This document shows positions 16,372-25,898 of a stretch of 64,000 nt of DNA, one piece after another. The notes beneath the pieces are model-generated. The model was not told the DNA's origin. It searched no databases and worked only from the letters and a program-made list of their open reading frames with translations. The DNA comes from Microbacterium schleiferi (GTDB lineage Bacteria; Actinomycetota; Actinomycetes; Actinomycetales; Microbacteriaceae): positions 1 through 64,000 of the forward strand of contig NZ_JAJGNI010000012.1 of assembly GCF_020781975.1 (NCBI RefSeq), written 5' to 3'. Position 1 is the first letter of the stretch, and each line of letters starts with the position of its first letter. Both the position numbers and the translations under genes were made by a program.

Positions 16372-17215
16372 CCGCCGCTGCTCCTCCGACACCGAACAGC
16401 AGCTCGGATGCCTGGTCGACGTAGGCGTGGAATTCGGGGGTGCGCATCATCTCGGGGGTACGGGGGCGCGGGAGGTCGATCGTCATGACCTCCTTGATCC
16501 GGCCCGGGCGCGGGCTCATGACTGCCACCTGGTCAGAGAGGAAGATCGCCTCCGAGATGCCGTGCGTCACCAGCAGTGTCGTCGCGGGCTTCTCAGTCCA
16601 GATGCGCAGGAGCTCGAGGTTGAGCTTCTGGCGCGTCATGTCGTCCAGCGCGCCGAAGGGCTCGTCGAAGAGCAGCACCTCGGGCTTCATGATCAGCGAT
16701 CGCGCGATGGACACACGCTGCCGCATGCCACCCGACAACTGCGCAGGCTTGGCTTTCTCGAAGCCCTTGAGTCCCACGAGGGCGATCATCTCGTCGACAT
16801 ACGCCTTGTCGACCGACGCGCCAGCGATCTCGAAGGGGAGACGGATGTTGGAGACCACGCTGCGCCAGGGAAGCAGTGCCGAGTCCTGGAAGGCGATGCC
16901 GAGCTTGTTCTCTTTGCGCAACTCTTTCGGGCTCTTCCCGTCCACGCGGGTCGTGCCGCTGGTGGGCTGCTCGAGACCGGCGAGGATGCGCAGGATCGTC
17001 GACTTTCCGCATCCTGAGGGTCCGAGGAGGGACAGGAAGGTGCCCTGCTCGGTGTGTAGGTTGGCGTCTTGGAGCGCCGTGACGGTCTTTCTTCCGGTGG
17101 TGAAGACCTTGTTCAGTCCGGAGATCTGCAGGCCGGTGCCCAGGGACTCGCCCTGGGCACCGGTCGTTGCAGAGCCCGTCGTGAGTACTGAACCGGATGC
17201 GGTGGGTTCGGTCAC
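16361..17215 (-). CDS. ABC transporter ATP-binding protein
   Basis: 284 residues with Walker [10 protein letters not shown], the ABC signature LSGGMRQRV and Walker [13 protein letters not shown], all intact. It is the energising subunit of the importer encoded by this operon, of the SsuB/TauB/NrtD type. A 30-residue Ser/Thr/Gly-rich N-terminal extension precedes the domain. The GTG start at 17215 has AAGGAG eight bases upstream. Confidence 0.92.
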   Translation of the reverse strand: MTEPTASGSVLTTGSATTGAQGESLGTGLQISGLNKVFTTGRKTVTALQDANLHTEQGTFLSLLGPSGCGKSTILRILAGLEQPTSGTTRVDGKSPKELRKENKLGIAFQDSALLPWRSVVSNIRLPFEIAGASVDKAYVDEMIALVGLKGFEKAKPAQLSGGMRQRVSIARSLIMKPEVLLFDEPFGALDDMTRQKLNLELLRIWTEKPATTLLVTHGISEAIFLSDQVAVMSPRPGRIKEVMTIDLPRPRTPEMMRTPEFHAYVDQASELLFGVGGAAADDH

Positions 17216-17241
17216 GATGGATTCTCCTTGCGTGTTTCTGA

Positions 17242-18324
17242 TCAGCCCGCGTAGGCGACCAGGTCGGGGTTCTCGGCGTAGACCTCTTCGAGCAGCGACA
17301 GGTCGAACAGGTCGGCTGCGGTGAGGGTGATACCGGCACCGGCGAGGCTCGCGATGGTCGCTTCCTGCAGTTCCGGAGTGATCCAGAAGAGGCCGAACTC
17401 CTCGGTGTCAGCCGAGACGACGAGCTCCTCGGACTGAGCGATGGACCCAGCGATCGAGTTCTCGGGGTTCAGGTCGAGGTCTGCTCCGTAGATCTCGTAT
17501 GCCAGGCGAGCGCCCTCTTCGGGGTCGTTGACCGCATCGGTCCAGCCCTTGATCTCAGCGACCAGGTACGCCTTGAGCTTCTCGCGGTCGTTGGCGATCA
17601 TGTCGTCAGTCGTCGTAATGGTCTCGGCAACGAACGGCAGACCGTTGTCCGCGAACGGCAGGTTGGCGACCTCGAAGCCGGCTGCGGCGACGGTGATCGA
17701 CTCGTTGGTCAGGTACGCCATGAAGCCATCGACCTCGCCGTTGGTCAGCGGTGCCGGGTCGTACTGCACGGGCACGATCTCGAGTTCGGACTCGTCGATG
17801 CCGTTGGCGGCGAGCAGAGCCTTGAACAGCGCGGTGTTGGAGTCCTGAACACCGATCTTCTTGCCCTTGAGGTCTTCGGGCGTGGTGATGTTGCCGCCGT
17901 CAGCCAGCGAGAGGATCGTGAACGGGTTCTTCTGGTAGACCGAGCCGATGATCTTCAGCGGGGCGCCCTCGGCTGCCACGACTGAGCCGATCGAGACCGC
18001 GTCCGAGAAGGCGATGTCAGCCGTGCCCGAGATGAGCTCGGCGGCACCGGTCGTCGGACCAGGCGTGAGGGTGACCTCGTCGAACCCGGCCTCGGTGTAG
18101 TAACCGTTCTCCATGGCGAAGAAGTCGCCGGCGAACTCTTCATTCTTGATCCAGCTGAGCTGAACGGCAAGCGTGCCGAAGCCCTCCGCAGCGTCGCCGC
18201 TGGTGGACTCAGCCGGGGTGGACTCGCCACCGCTGGCGCAGGCGCTCAGGGCGAGCGCCGACACGGCGACGGCTGCGACGGCCATGGCTGACCGGCGCAC
18301 GATTCGAGAGGAAAGAGATGTCAT
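17242..18324 (-). CDS. ABC transporter substrate-binding lipoprotein (NMT1/THI5-like)
   Basis: 360 residues. A lipoprotein signal with lipobox LSAC (Cys at residue 29) anchors it outside the membrane. The mature part is an NMT1/THI5/SsuA-type binding protein ([20 protein letters not shown], then [13 protein letters not shown] and [10 protein letters not shown] segments). The family binds pyrimidine precursors, sulfonates or related small molecules. First gene of the operon; the AT-richer stretch around 18405-18430 (including TTTCATGAA) is the likely promoter. The deaminases downstream suggest a purine-like ligand. Confidence 0.9.
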   Translation of the reverse strand: MTSLSSRIVRRSAMAVAAVAVSALALSACASGGESTPAESTSGDAAEGFGTLAVQLSWIKNEEFAGDFFAMENGYYTEAGFDEVTLTPGPTTGAAELISGTADIAFSDAVSIGSVVAAEGAPLKIIGSVYQKNPFTILSLADGGNITTPEDLKGKKIGVQDSNTALFKALLAANGIDESELEIVPVQYDPAPLTNGEVDGFMAYLTNESITVAAAGFEVANLPFADNGLPFVAETITTTDDMIANDREKLKAYLVAEIKGWTDAVNDPEEGARLAYEIYGADLDLNPENSIAGSIAQSEELVVSADTEEFGLFWITPELQEATIASLAGAGITLTAADLFDLSLLEEVYAENPDLVAYAG

Positions 18325-18508
18325 GTTTGCTGCGTCTCCTGATCGCGGGTGAATGGGACACTCGGTGACGCGCGACTGCGGGACTCGTCGGGTCGTCGAG
18401 TCCGACGCTATGAGATGTAGATTTCATGAACACTCGCCGGACTGTTTCGTCTGCGTTACCGAATGTCGGATGCGACGAGCGTCGGATCCCGCAAAGCGGG
18501 CGGCGCGG

Positions 18509-19690
18509 TCAGCGCGGAACGCCGGCGCCGGGGGCACAGGAGATGCCCTCTTCTGCGCCCGGCTGCACCGTCAGCTCGCGAGGGGTCGACACTGCGGGAT
18601 GCACCGGACCGGTCGTGTCTCGCAGAGCACCGCCGCGTCCCCCCGACCGCACCATGACGATCTCGGCCAGGATCGACAGCGCGGTCTCCTCAGGGGTGCG
18701 ACCCCCGAGTGCCAGGCCGATCGGCGAGCGGAGTCGCTGGGTTTCGGCATCCGTCAGCCCCGCGTCGGTGAGTCGGCGAGCTCGGTCGTCGTGCGTGCGC
18801 CTGCTGCCCATCGCACCCACATACCCAGCCGGGCTGCGCAGCGCGACAGCGAGCGCGGGGACGTCGAACCGAGGATCATGCGTGAGCACGCAGATCGCGG
18901 TGCGCGCATCGATCGGCGTGCGCGCGAGGTAGTCGTGCGGCCATTCGTGCACGACCTCGTGGGCGTCGGGGAAACGCGCGGGCGAAGCGAAGGCCTCCCG
19001 CGGGTCGCAGACCGTGACCTCGAATCCGGATGCCGCCCCGAGCCTGCTCAGCGCGACCGAGAACTCGACGGCACCGATGATGATCAGGCGCGGCGCGTGG
19101 GGAAACGGCAGGCCGAGCACCTCCATCGCGTCGACGTCGGTTCCGTAGCGCAGCGTGAGCGCGTGGGCATCGGTGCGGAGGCGCTCGAGGTCAGCGGTGA
19201 GTGCGGAGCGGATGCCGGGATCGGCCGTCGCGGGGACGTCGGTCTCGGCATCCGCGCCCTCTCGAGCGAGGACGAGGGTGCCGCGGCTGCGCCCGGCAGT
19301 GACGACGCCGAGCGCGCACGGTTCGCGACGAAGGATCGCGGCGCGGAGGTCGGCGATCGCTGCCGCGGCCGACGTGCCGCGGAGGACAGGGAGGACGAGC
19401 ACGTCGATGACGCCGCCGCAGCTAAGGCCCGCCTCGAACGCGGTCTCATCGGAGATGCCGTAGCGAACGCGGGTCGATTCGCCGGACTCGATCGCCTGGA
19501 GGCACAGATCGTGCACGTCACCGTCGACGCAGCCGGCCGAAACGTTGCCGAAGACGACGCCGTCGGCATCCACGATCATCGCCGCGCCGAGTTCGCGCGG
19601 CGAGCTCGCCTGCGCCGAGACGAGCACCGCGAGCGCGAACTGACGCTCCTCGGCGACCCAGGCCGCGGCCGGACCAAGAATCTCTCGCAT
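18509..19690 (-). CDS. XdhC/CoxI-family protein
   Basis: About 393 residues. The N-terminal XdhC/CoxI domain has the SCGGVIDVLVLP cysteine motif (about residues 99-110), and a C-terminal Rossmann domain begins at PRLIIIGAVEFSVAL. XdhC inserts sulfurated molybdenum cofactor into xanthine dehydrogenase. No xdhA/xdhB genes are in this window, but the purine-degradation setting fits. ATG 19690 is chosen over GTG 19696 because GGGAGGTGA immediately precedes it. Confidence 0.85.
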   Translation of the reverse strand: MREILGPAAAWVAEERQFALAVLVSAQASSPRELGAAMIVDADGVVFGNVSAGCVDGDVHDLCLQAIESGESTRVRYGISDETAFEAGLSCGGVIDVLVLPVLRGTSAAAAIADLRAAILRREPCALGVVTAGRSRGTLVLAREGADAETDVPATADPGIRSALTADLERLRTDAHALTLRYGTDVDAMEVLGLPFPHAPRLIIIGAVEFSVALSRLGAASGFEVTVCDPREAFASPARFPDAHEVVHEWPHDYLARTPIDARTAICVLTHDPRFDVPALAVALRSPAGYVGAMGSRRTHDDRARRLTDAGLTDAETQRLRSPIGLALGGRTPEETALSILAEIVMVRSGGRGGALRDTTGPVHPAVSTPRELTVQPGAEEGISCAPGAGVPR

Positions 19691-19800
19691 GCTCACCTCC
19701 CGGACTCCTGCCTATCATCCGGGTGTTTCTTCGAGATTGCGACAGCCGTCTCGAGCAGAACGCCGGCCCGGACGTCGGTGGCGGGGCGTAGCCTCGGGAC

Positions 19801-20142
19801 GTGAACCGCACCGTGCTGACCGAGCGCCTGCGCGGGCTGGATGATCAGCTCGCGCGGCTGGACGCTGACGCCGCATCGCTGCGCGCCGACCGCGCTGCCG
19901 CGACTGCCGATGACGAGCACGACCCCGAAGGCTCGACGCTCTCGGGCGAGTGGCAGCGGGTCGAGGCGCTTCGGGATGCGGCCCTGCGCGACCACGCGGC
20001 GGTGGTCGATGCGCTGGCGCGCGTGGACGCGGGCACCTATGGCATCTGCGTCAGGTGCGGGCAGCCGATTCCGGCGGCGCGGCTCGAGGTCAGGCCGACG
20101 GCGACGATGTGCGTCCCCTGTGCGTCGGCCCAGCGCGCGTGA
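19801..20142 (+). CDS. DksA/TraR-type C4 zinc-finger protein
   Basis: 113 residues with an N-terminal helical hairpin rich in Leu, Arg and Asp and a C-terminal zinc finger, CVRCGQ then MCVPC (four cysteines). The family includes DksA, which binds RNA polymerase through its secondary channel, but small actinobacterial members have not all been shown to do so. GTG start at 19801. It converges on the amidohydrolase gene with one base between the stops. Confidence 0.85.
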   Translation: MNRTVLTERLRGLDDQLARLDADAASLRADRAAATADDEHDPEGSTLSGEWQRVEALRDAALRDHAAVVDALARVDAGTYGICVRCGQPIPAARLEVRPTATMCVPCASAQRA

Positions 20143-20143
20143 C

Positions 20144-21523
20144 TCAGCGCGGGTGGCCGAACTGCGCTGCGCGCGCCGGCAGGTCGGTGTGCACGCGGGC
20201 TGACGCCTCGGCAGCCAGGGGGTTGGTCGAGACGCCGTTCTCGCTCGCGAGCGCCCCGCCGACATAGACCTGCTTCAGGTTGCGCAGGCTCATCGACAGC
20301 ACGTAGGTGCGCACCGGGTGCCAGAGCGGTCCGACATCCGGCATCCGTGGGTCGACGACGACGAAGTCGGCGAACTTGCCGACCTCGAGGCTGCCGACCC
20401 GGTCGGCGACGCCCAAGATCTCGGCGCCACCGAGGGTGTGCAGGCGCAGCACCGTCTCGGGCGTCATCGACAGCGGGTCCTTGGTGCGGGCGCGCTGCAT
20501 GAAGATCCCCGCACGCATGTTGCCCCACGGGTCGGCGAGGTCGGTGCAGGCCTGGTCGTCGAGGCCCATCCCGACACGGATGCCGAGCTCGAGCATCTCG
20601 GGAACGAGCGCGACGCCCGACGCGAGGCGTCCGTTGGACGCCGGCTGCCACGACATCGACGCGCCGCCCTCGGCGGTGGCCCGGATGATCTCGGGAGTCG
20701 TCTGGATGAAGTGGCCGAACATCATGTCGGGGCCGAGCGCTCCGGCATCCCGATACATCGCGAACTTGGCCTGCTGCACCGGAACCGCTTCGGGAGACTC
20801 GAGGAAGTGGGCCTGGTTGGTCACGCCGAACCGGCGCATCGCTTCGACCTCGAGCTCGGCTGCCTCGGGGCGCGGCGACCACTGCACCTGGCCCATGATC
20901 GAGGCGCCGAGCGCGAGCGCGGGGTCCATGGCGCGGGTGTGCGCTACCTCCGCGGCGAAGCGGTCGAAGATCTCGTCATCGGTGCCGGTGGAGACATCCA
21001 TGCCGATCGCGTCGACGAACCGGAGGCCGGCGTCGCGGCATCCGTCGGCCTGACGCGTGTGGTACTCGACGGGCCGCAGCGGTGCGTTGCCGCCGAGGCG
21101 CTTGCCGTCGACCATCGACTCCCACGCCTGCAGCGGATCGGTGAAGTTGTAGGCGGTCGTGACGCCGTTCGCGAGGAAGTCGAGCGACCCGTGCAGGGTC
21201 GACCAGTACATGTCGTCGGGGCTGAGGTTCGCGGTGAACCCGAGCATCGAGTCGCACCAGCCGTAGAGGGTCTCGTTCGCGCCGAGCCCGCGCAGACCGC
21301 TCGTGAACAGGTGGCTGTGGCTGGAGATGAACCCGGGCGCAACAAACGCGCCGGCGACGTCGAGGGTCTCGTCGGCGGTCGTGCCCGCGGGAGGCTGACC
21401 TGCTCCGGTCGCGGCGATGATGCCGTCTTCGACCAGCATCCAGCCCTCATCGAGGTAGCCGAGGTCGTCGGCGCCGGCGGCGACCGTAATAAGACGAGCG
21501 TTGATAACGAGCAGGGATGCCAT
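20144..21523 (-). CDS. Amidohydrolase (8-oxoguanine deaminase/TRZ-ATZ-like)
   Basis: 459 residues of the metal-dependent amidohydrolase superfamily, in the group of 8-oxoguanine deaminase, guanine deaminase and triazine hydrolases. A metal-binding HSH is in APGFISSHSHLF (about residues 62-73). HFLES, MFGHFIQTTPEII and GLDDQACTDLADPW supply the remaining ligand and acid/base positions. GGAG five bases upstream supports ATG 21523. The setting, between XdhC and the allantoin genes, favours a purine or ureide deaminase, but the substrate is inferred. Confidence 0.83.
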   Translation of the reverse strand: MASLLVINARLITVAAGADDLGYLDEGWMLVEDGIIAATGAGQPPAGTTADETLDVAGAFVAPGFISSHSHLFTSGLRGLGANETLYGWCDSMLGFTANLSPDDMYWSTLHGSLDFLANGVTTAYNFTDPLQAWESMVDGKRLGGNAPLRPVEYHTRQADGCRDAGLRFVDAIGMDVSTGTDDEIFDRFAAEVAHTRAMDPALALGASIMGQVQWSPRPEAAELEVEAMRRFGVTNQAHFLESPEAVPVQQAKFAMYRDAGALGPDMMFGHFIQTTPEIIRATAEGGASMSWQPASNGRLASGVALVPEMLELGIRVGMGLDDQACTDLADPWGNMRAGIFMQRARTKDPLSMTPETVLRLHTLGGAEILGVADRVGSLEVGKFADFVVVDPRMPDVGPLWHPVRTYVLSMSLRNLKQVYVGGALASENGVSTNPLAAEASARVHTDLPARAAQFGHPR

Positions 21524-21999
21524 AAGTTCTCCGGTGGTGCGAGGGTCTCGCAACGCTACCGCTCCCATGTTTCGCTGCTGCTACGCCAGGGGCTCCCGCG
21601 CGCTTTGGACCTCGATCCGCCAGCCCTCTCTGTTCAGTCGCGTCATATTGCGGGTGCTGTGTGCCAAGTCCGACCTCACGGCGCGACCGAACCGGACAGG
21701 GTCGCACCTTCTCGTGCGTGCAGCTCAGTTCAGTCGCGCCTTGTTGCGAGTGCCCTTCCCCAGAACCCGCAATATGGCGCGACCGAACGAAAGGTGACCC
21801 GTCCAAACCCCGCGAGCATCGTGACGGATGTCGCGGCCGGCGGCTCCTCCCCCGCTGGCGCCGACGGGCAGTTGTCCCCGGTTCTGTCCCAGCGTCCGCT
21901 CGGCAAGCGCCGCGCGTTCACGGTGGAGGAGTGCAGCCCCGAGAGCTTCCCGCAGACCTCGGACGAACGTTCTCCGTCCAGCGCGCCCGCGAACGTGGT
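21524..21999. repeat. Intergenic region with family B copies 6 and 7
   Basis: Copy 6 at 21633-21691 (TTCAGTCGCGTC to GGCGCGACCGAA) and copy 7 at 21729-21788 (TTCAGTCGCGCC to GGCGCGACCGAA), both with inner GCGGGT/ACCCGC-like segments. The flanking genes are divergent, so these copies are not terminators of either gene. From 21800 to 21999 I see no supported gene; this part probably carries the promoter of the DUF559 gene. Confidence 0.75.
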
Positions 22000-22878
22000 G
22001 TGACGTCGTCTCGGCTTCGGGCATCCGACCTTGAGATGCCGTTCCGCGCGGTTCGGCGGCAGCGCCTCGAGCCCCCCGCCGACAGCCCCGACCGTGGCGA
22101 GTCGCTTCTGCTCGAGTCGCTGGACGCCTACGCGCAGCGGATGACCGAGCACGAGTTCTTCAGTCATATCTCCGCCGCGGTCGCCTGGGGCGTGCCGCTT
22201 CCGCGACGGATGCTGCGCGCGGGAGTTCTTGACGTCTCAGTGATCTGGCCGCGTCGCGCACCGGCCGGACGAGGCGTGCGCGGGCACGCACTGCGACCGT
22301 GGATGTGCGAGCTGGTGCAGCATCCGGTGCTGGGAGTCGCCGTGTCATCACCGGCGTCGACCTGGGCGATGCTGTCTTCCCACTACCAGTGGGTCGATGA
22401 TGCCGTCGTCGCGGCGGACGCGATCATTCGCGAGCAGATGCATCCGGACGATCCGCCGCCGCTTGCCGGGCTCGCTGAACTCGAGGCCGCCGCTGACGCT
22501 GGTCGGCGGATCGGCGGTGATGTTCTTCGTAACGCCTTGCCCCTGGCTCACCCCCGATCGCGGTCGCGTCCGGAGACCCTGATGCGTCTTCTGCTCGGTC
22601 GGGCTGGCCTCGGTGGGTTCTTGCCGAACTTCGATGTATTGGACGGAGGTGTGTGGATCGCGCAGGTCGACTTCGCGCTTCCCCGCATCCGGCTTGCGCT
22701 GGAGTACGAGGGCGAGCACCACCTCACCGACCCCGTGCAGTGGGCAAAGGACATTGCGCGGATGGAGCGCTTGATCGAACTCGGCTGGCGCGTCATGCGA
22801 GTGACACAGTCAGACCTCTTCGGAACACCCGAGCTTCTCGTGGCCCGCATCCGTCGCGCCATCGACGCTGCCCGATGA
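22000..22878 (+). CDS. DUF559-type (Vsr-like) nuclease-fold protein
   Basis: About 292 residues. The C-terminal third has the DUF559/Vsr-like PD-(D/E)xK layout: an Asp in WIAQVDFALP, Glu residues in RLALEYEGEHHL, then DIARMERLIELGWRVMRVTQSDL. The N-terminal 180 residues are conserved in many actinobacterial proteins of this sort but have no assigned fold. The start is uncertain: GTG 22000 or ATG 22036. Seven of the sixteen family B repeats in the window flank this gene, two upstream and five downstream. Its biological role is unknown. Confidence 0.78.
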   Translation: MTSSRLRASDLEMPFRAVRRQRLEPPADSPDRGESLLLESLDAYAQRMTEHEFFSHISAAVAWGVPLPRRMLRAGVLDVSVIWPRRAPAGRGVRGHALRPWMCELVQHPVLGVAVSSPASTWAMLSSHYQWVDDAVVAADAIIREQMHPDDPPPLAGLAELEAAADAGRRIGGDVLRNALPLAHPRSRSRPETLMRLLLGRAGLGGFLPNFDVLDGGVWIAQVDFALPRIRLALEYEGEHHLTDPVQWAKDIARMERLIELGWRVMRVTQSDLFGTPELLVARIRRAIDAAR

Positions 22879-22900
22879 CGGGTCTACTCAATCGCGCTTC

Positions 22901-23338
22901 TTCGGTCGCGCCCAAATGCAGATGGCACCGGAGCTACCCACAACAAGGCGCGACCGAACTGTGGGGCAACCACCCCAACGACCTCGCCACGAAATTCAGT
23001 CGCGCCGAAGTGCGAGGTTGCACCGACGGGACCCACAACAAGGCGCGACCGAACGAAGAGTCGGCCCAGGTCTCGTGCGGCGAGGAGAAACAAGAAGCGT
23101 GGTGACCTTCGCTTCAGTCGCGCCGAAATGCGGGTGCACGCTCACGGGACCCGCACGAAGGCGCGACCGAAAATGCTGGCCCAGCTTCAGTCGCGCCGAA
23201 ATGCGGGGTGACACCCGACAGACCCGCAACGAGGCGCGACCGAACCAGGGGACACCACCCGAACGACCGCCCGACGAAGTTCAGTCGCGCCGATGTGCGG
23301 GTGCATGCTCACGGGACCCACAACAAGGCGCGACCGAA
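22901..23338. repeat. Cluster of family B palindromic repeats, copies 8 to 12
   Basis: Five copies at 22901-22958, 22995-23053, 23113-23171, 23186-23244 and 23280-23338. Left arms are TTCRGTCGCGCC and right arms GGCGCGACCGAA. Interiors keep TGCGGGTGCAC- or TGCGAGGTTGCAC-like and ACCC(A/G)CAAC(A)AGG-like blocks but vary between. Spacers are 14-60 bases and unrelated. The cluster fills the whole gap between the convergent DUF559 and allantoate amidohydrolase genes; no coding region is supported here. Confidence 0.9.
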
Positions 23339-23354
23339 CGTAATGCTCCGCACG

Positions 23355-24653
23355 TCAGAGACGGTCGGCTGCCAGCTGGAGCACGGATTCGGTGAGGGCA
23401 CGGATGCCGAGGGCAACGTCTGCGGCCGAAACCGCTTCGTCGGGGTGGTGACTCACGCCGTCGGGGTTCCGCAGGAACAGCATCCCGACATCCGTGATCG
23501 AGCCGATCGCCATGGCGTCGTGGCCTGCGCGACTGAAGATGACAGGCGGCTCGTCGCTGCGGCGCTCCACGGCGTGGACGATGCCCTCGCGCACGACGTC
23601 CTGCAGCAGCAGACCGCACCGGACCGCCGGGGCGTTGTGCACCTCCCGCGCCTGCCAACGCAATCCCCGGCGGCCCATGATGTCGTCGAGCTCGCGGCTG
23701 ATCTCGTCCCAGACCCGGTCTCGTTCGCCGTCGAGCTCGCCGCGCAGGTCGACGCTCAGGTGAGCCTCGCCGGGGACGACGTTGACCGCGCCGGGGAATG
23801 CCTCGAGCTGGCCGACCGTCCCGATGATGTGGTGCTGGCTGCGGCAGATGCGTTCCACAGCGAGGGCCGCCTCGCTCGCGCCGAGCAGCGCATCCCGGCG
23901 CATGTCGTAGGGAGTGCCGCCGGCGTGGCGGGCTTCGCCCTCGACCGTGAGCTGGAAGCGGCGGGCGCTGGCGATCGAGGACACGACGGCGAGCGGCTCG
24001 CCGGCGCGATCGAGCTCGGGGCCCTGTTCGATGTGCGCCTCGAGATAGGCGACGAGGTGATCGGGTCGCCGCGCGGCTTCGCCGATCCGTCCCGGGTCGA
24101 GTCCGAACTCGAGGAACGCCTGCCGCAGCGTCACGCCGTCCTCATCGGCCAGCGTCCACCAGGCGTCATTCCACGTTCCCGCAACCGCCGAGGACCCCAG
24201 GAGGGCCTTGCCGAAGCGCGTGCCCTCTTCATCCGAGAAGGCAGCGACCTCGACGGCGAACGGCAGAGGCACCCGCGAGACCCCGTCACTCTCCTGGCGC
24301 AGGAGCCGAACGACTTCGAGGGCCATGAGCACGCCGATGATGCCGTCGAAACGCCCCGCATCCTTGACGGTGTCCAGGTGCGAACCGATCATGAGCGCCG
24401 GCGCCGCGGGGTCAGGATCGGCGCTGCGCTCGATGCGTCCGAGCTGGTTTCCCGCGGCGTCCTGCCAGGTTCGCAGGCCCACCTCACGCATCCATTCGGC
24501 CGCGAGCCGATTGACCCGGGCGTGCTCGGGTGAGAGATACACACGCTCGATCGCCCCCGACTGAGCGCTCACCCGCGCGAGTTCGTCGCAGCGGGCCATC
24601 ACCCGACGGGCGGCGGCCGCGATGCGGTCGGGGGATGCTTCGAGCAAAGGCAT
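23355..24653 (-). CDS. allC: Allantoate amidohydrolase (M20-family)
   Basis: 432 residues of the M20/AllC-HyuC group of dimetal hydrolases. Metal and catalytic positions are visible: GSHLDTVKDAGRFDG, SDEEGTRF, HIEQGPELDRAG and the final AGHDAMA. It hydrolyses allantoate to ureidoglycine (or ureidoglycolate) with release of ammonia and CO2. It is the last gene of the leftward ureide operon, three bases after the aminotransferase that would use ureidoglycine, which supports the AllC assignment over the related N-carbamoyl amino-acid hydrolases. Confidence 0.86.
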   Translation of the reverse strand: MPLLEASPDRIAAAARRVMARCDELARVSAQSGAIERVYLSPEHARVNRLAAEWMREVGLRTWQDAAGNQLGRIERSADPDPAAPALMIGSHLDTVKDAGRFDGIIGVLMALEVVRLLRQESDGVSRVPLPFAVEVAAFSDEEGTRFGKALLGSSAVAGTWNDAWWTLADEDGVTLRQAFLEFGLDPGRIGEAARRPDHLVAYLEAHIEQGPELDRAGEPLAVVSSIASARRFQLTVEGEARHAGGTPYDMRRDALLGASEAALAVERICRSQHHIIGTVGQLEAFPGAVNVVPGEAHLSVDLRGELDGERDRVWDEISRELDDIMGRRGLRWQAREVHNAPAVRCGLLLQDVVREGIVHAVERRSDEPPVIFSRAGHDAMAIGSITDVGMLFLRNPDGVSHHPDEAVSAADVALGIRALTESVLQLAADRL

Positions 24654-24656
24654 GGG

Positions 24657-25898
24657 TCAGCCGACCGCCAGAGCGTCGGATGCGGCATCCGCACCGGCAC
24701 CGGCAGGCACTGCCGCGCCGAATCGGCGGAGCACTGCCTCGAGCGCGACGAGGGTCTGCAGCACGGCATCCGGACGCGCGTTGTAGCCCATCGTGCCGAT
24801 CCGCCAGACCTTGCCGTGCAGCGGCCCGAACGAAGTGCCGATTTCGATCCCGAAGTCCTCGAGCATCGCGGCGCGCGCCGTGTCGCCCGGCACACCCTCG
24901 GGGATGTAGACCGCGACGACGTTGCTCATCTTGTGCGAGACGTCGCCGAAGACCCGCAGGCCCATCGCCTCAACACCGGCGAGCATCGCCGCCCCCACCC
25001 GGCGGTGACGGGCGATGACGGCATCCCGGCCCTCGAGCAGCAGCAGGCGCGCGCACTCGCGAGCGGCGTAGAGCATCGAGGTCGCCTCGGTGTGGTGGTT
25101 CAGGCGCCGTGGCCCCCAGTAGTCCAAGATCATGCCGAGATCGAAGTAGTTGGAGCGCACGAAGTCCGGCGACGACGGGTCACCGGGTTCCCGGATGCCG
25201 GCCTCCACCTTCTTGCGCGACGAGATCACCTCGACGGCGCGGTCACTGAGAGTGATCGGCGCCGACCCCGAGGGTCCGCCGAGGCATTTCTGCAGGCCCG
25301 CGGTCGCGGCATCCAGCCCCCACGCGTCGGCCTCGAACGGGTTGCCGCCGAGGGACGCGGTCGCGTCGGAGTAGAACAGCACGCCGTGGCGGGCGCAGAT
25401 CTCGCCGATCTCATCGAGGGGCTGCAGCATCGTCGTGGACGTGTCACCCTGCACGAGGGCGAGGAGGGTGGGCTTGACCCGAACCACCGCTTCCTCGATC
25501 GCTGAGGGCGTGAAGACCTGCCCCCATTCCGTCTCGATCGTGTGCACCTCGGCCAACGCCCGCTCGGAGATCTCGGCGAGCAGGTGCCCGAACCGCCCGA
25601 AGATGGGGACGAGCACACGGTCCCCCGGACGAATGAGCGAGAGGATCGCCGCCTCGATCCCCGCGCGCGAGGTGCCGTCGATCAGCAGTGTCGCGTCGTT
25701 GGTCGTGCCCCAGACGCCGCGGTACAGCTCCTGGGTCTCGGTCATCGTCGCCGTCATGAACGGGTCGTACTGGCCGACCAGCGGCGCCGACATCGCGCGC
25801 AGCACGCCGGGGTAGGCATCCACGGGCCCGGGGCCCATGAGGAGCCGGCGCGGCGGGTCGATCGGTCCGGGGATGGTCGACAGGGGTTGGTCGGTCAT
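24657..25898 (-). CDS. pucG: (S)-ureidoglycine-glyoxylate aminotransferase (PucG-like)
   Basis: 413 residues of a class V PLP aminotransferase. GPGPVDAYPGVLRAMSAPLVG, then DGTSRAGIEA, matches the PucG type described from Bacillus; the PLP lysine is Lys204 in GLQKCLGG. It transfers the amino group of ureidoglycine to glyoxylate, giving oxalurate and glycine. ATG 25898 overlaps the upstream amidase stop (ATGA). Alanine-glyoxylate aminotransferase is the main alternative, but the ureide operon favours PucG. Confidence 0.86.
   Translation of the reverse strand: MTDQPLSTIPGPIDPPRRLLMGPGPVDAYPGVLRAMSAPLVGQYDPFMTATMTETQELYRGVWGTTNDATLLIDGTSRAGIEAAILSLIRPGDRVLVPIFGRFGHLLAEISERALAEVHTIETEWGQVFTPSAIEEAVVRVKPTLLALVQGDTSTTMLQPLDEIGEICARHGVLFYSDATASLGGNPFEADAWGLDAATAGLQKCLGGPSGSAPITLSDRAVEVISSRKKVEAGIREPGDPSSPDFVRSNYFDLGMILDYWGPRRLNHHTEATSMLYAARECARLLLLEGRDAVIARHRRVGAAMLAGVEAMGLRVFGDVSHKMSNVVAVYIPEGVPGDTARAAMLEDFGIEIGTSFGPLHGKVWRIGTMGYNARPDAVLQTLVALEAVLRRFGAAVPAGAGADAASDALAVG

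Noticed and set aside
17242..18508. TPP riboswitch in front of the NMT1/THI5-like operon
   Set aside because: The leader shows no thi-box sequence, and the operon contents are purine-type deaminases.
20318..22003. 561-codon forward frame across the amidohydrolase gene and the repeat region
   Set aside because: It runs antisense to a well-supported amidohydrolase gene and through family B repeats, with no domain of its own.
22901..23338. CRISPR-like array
   Set aside because: Units are themselves palindromes of 58-59 bases with variable interiors, spacers differ in length (14-60) and no cas gene is present.
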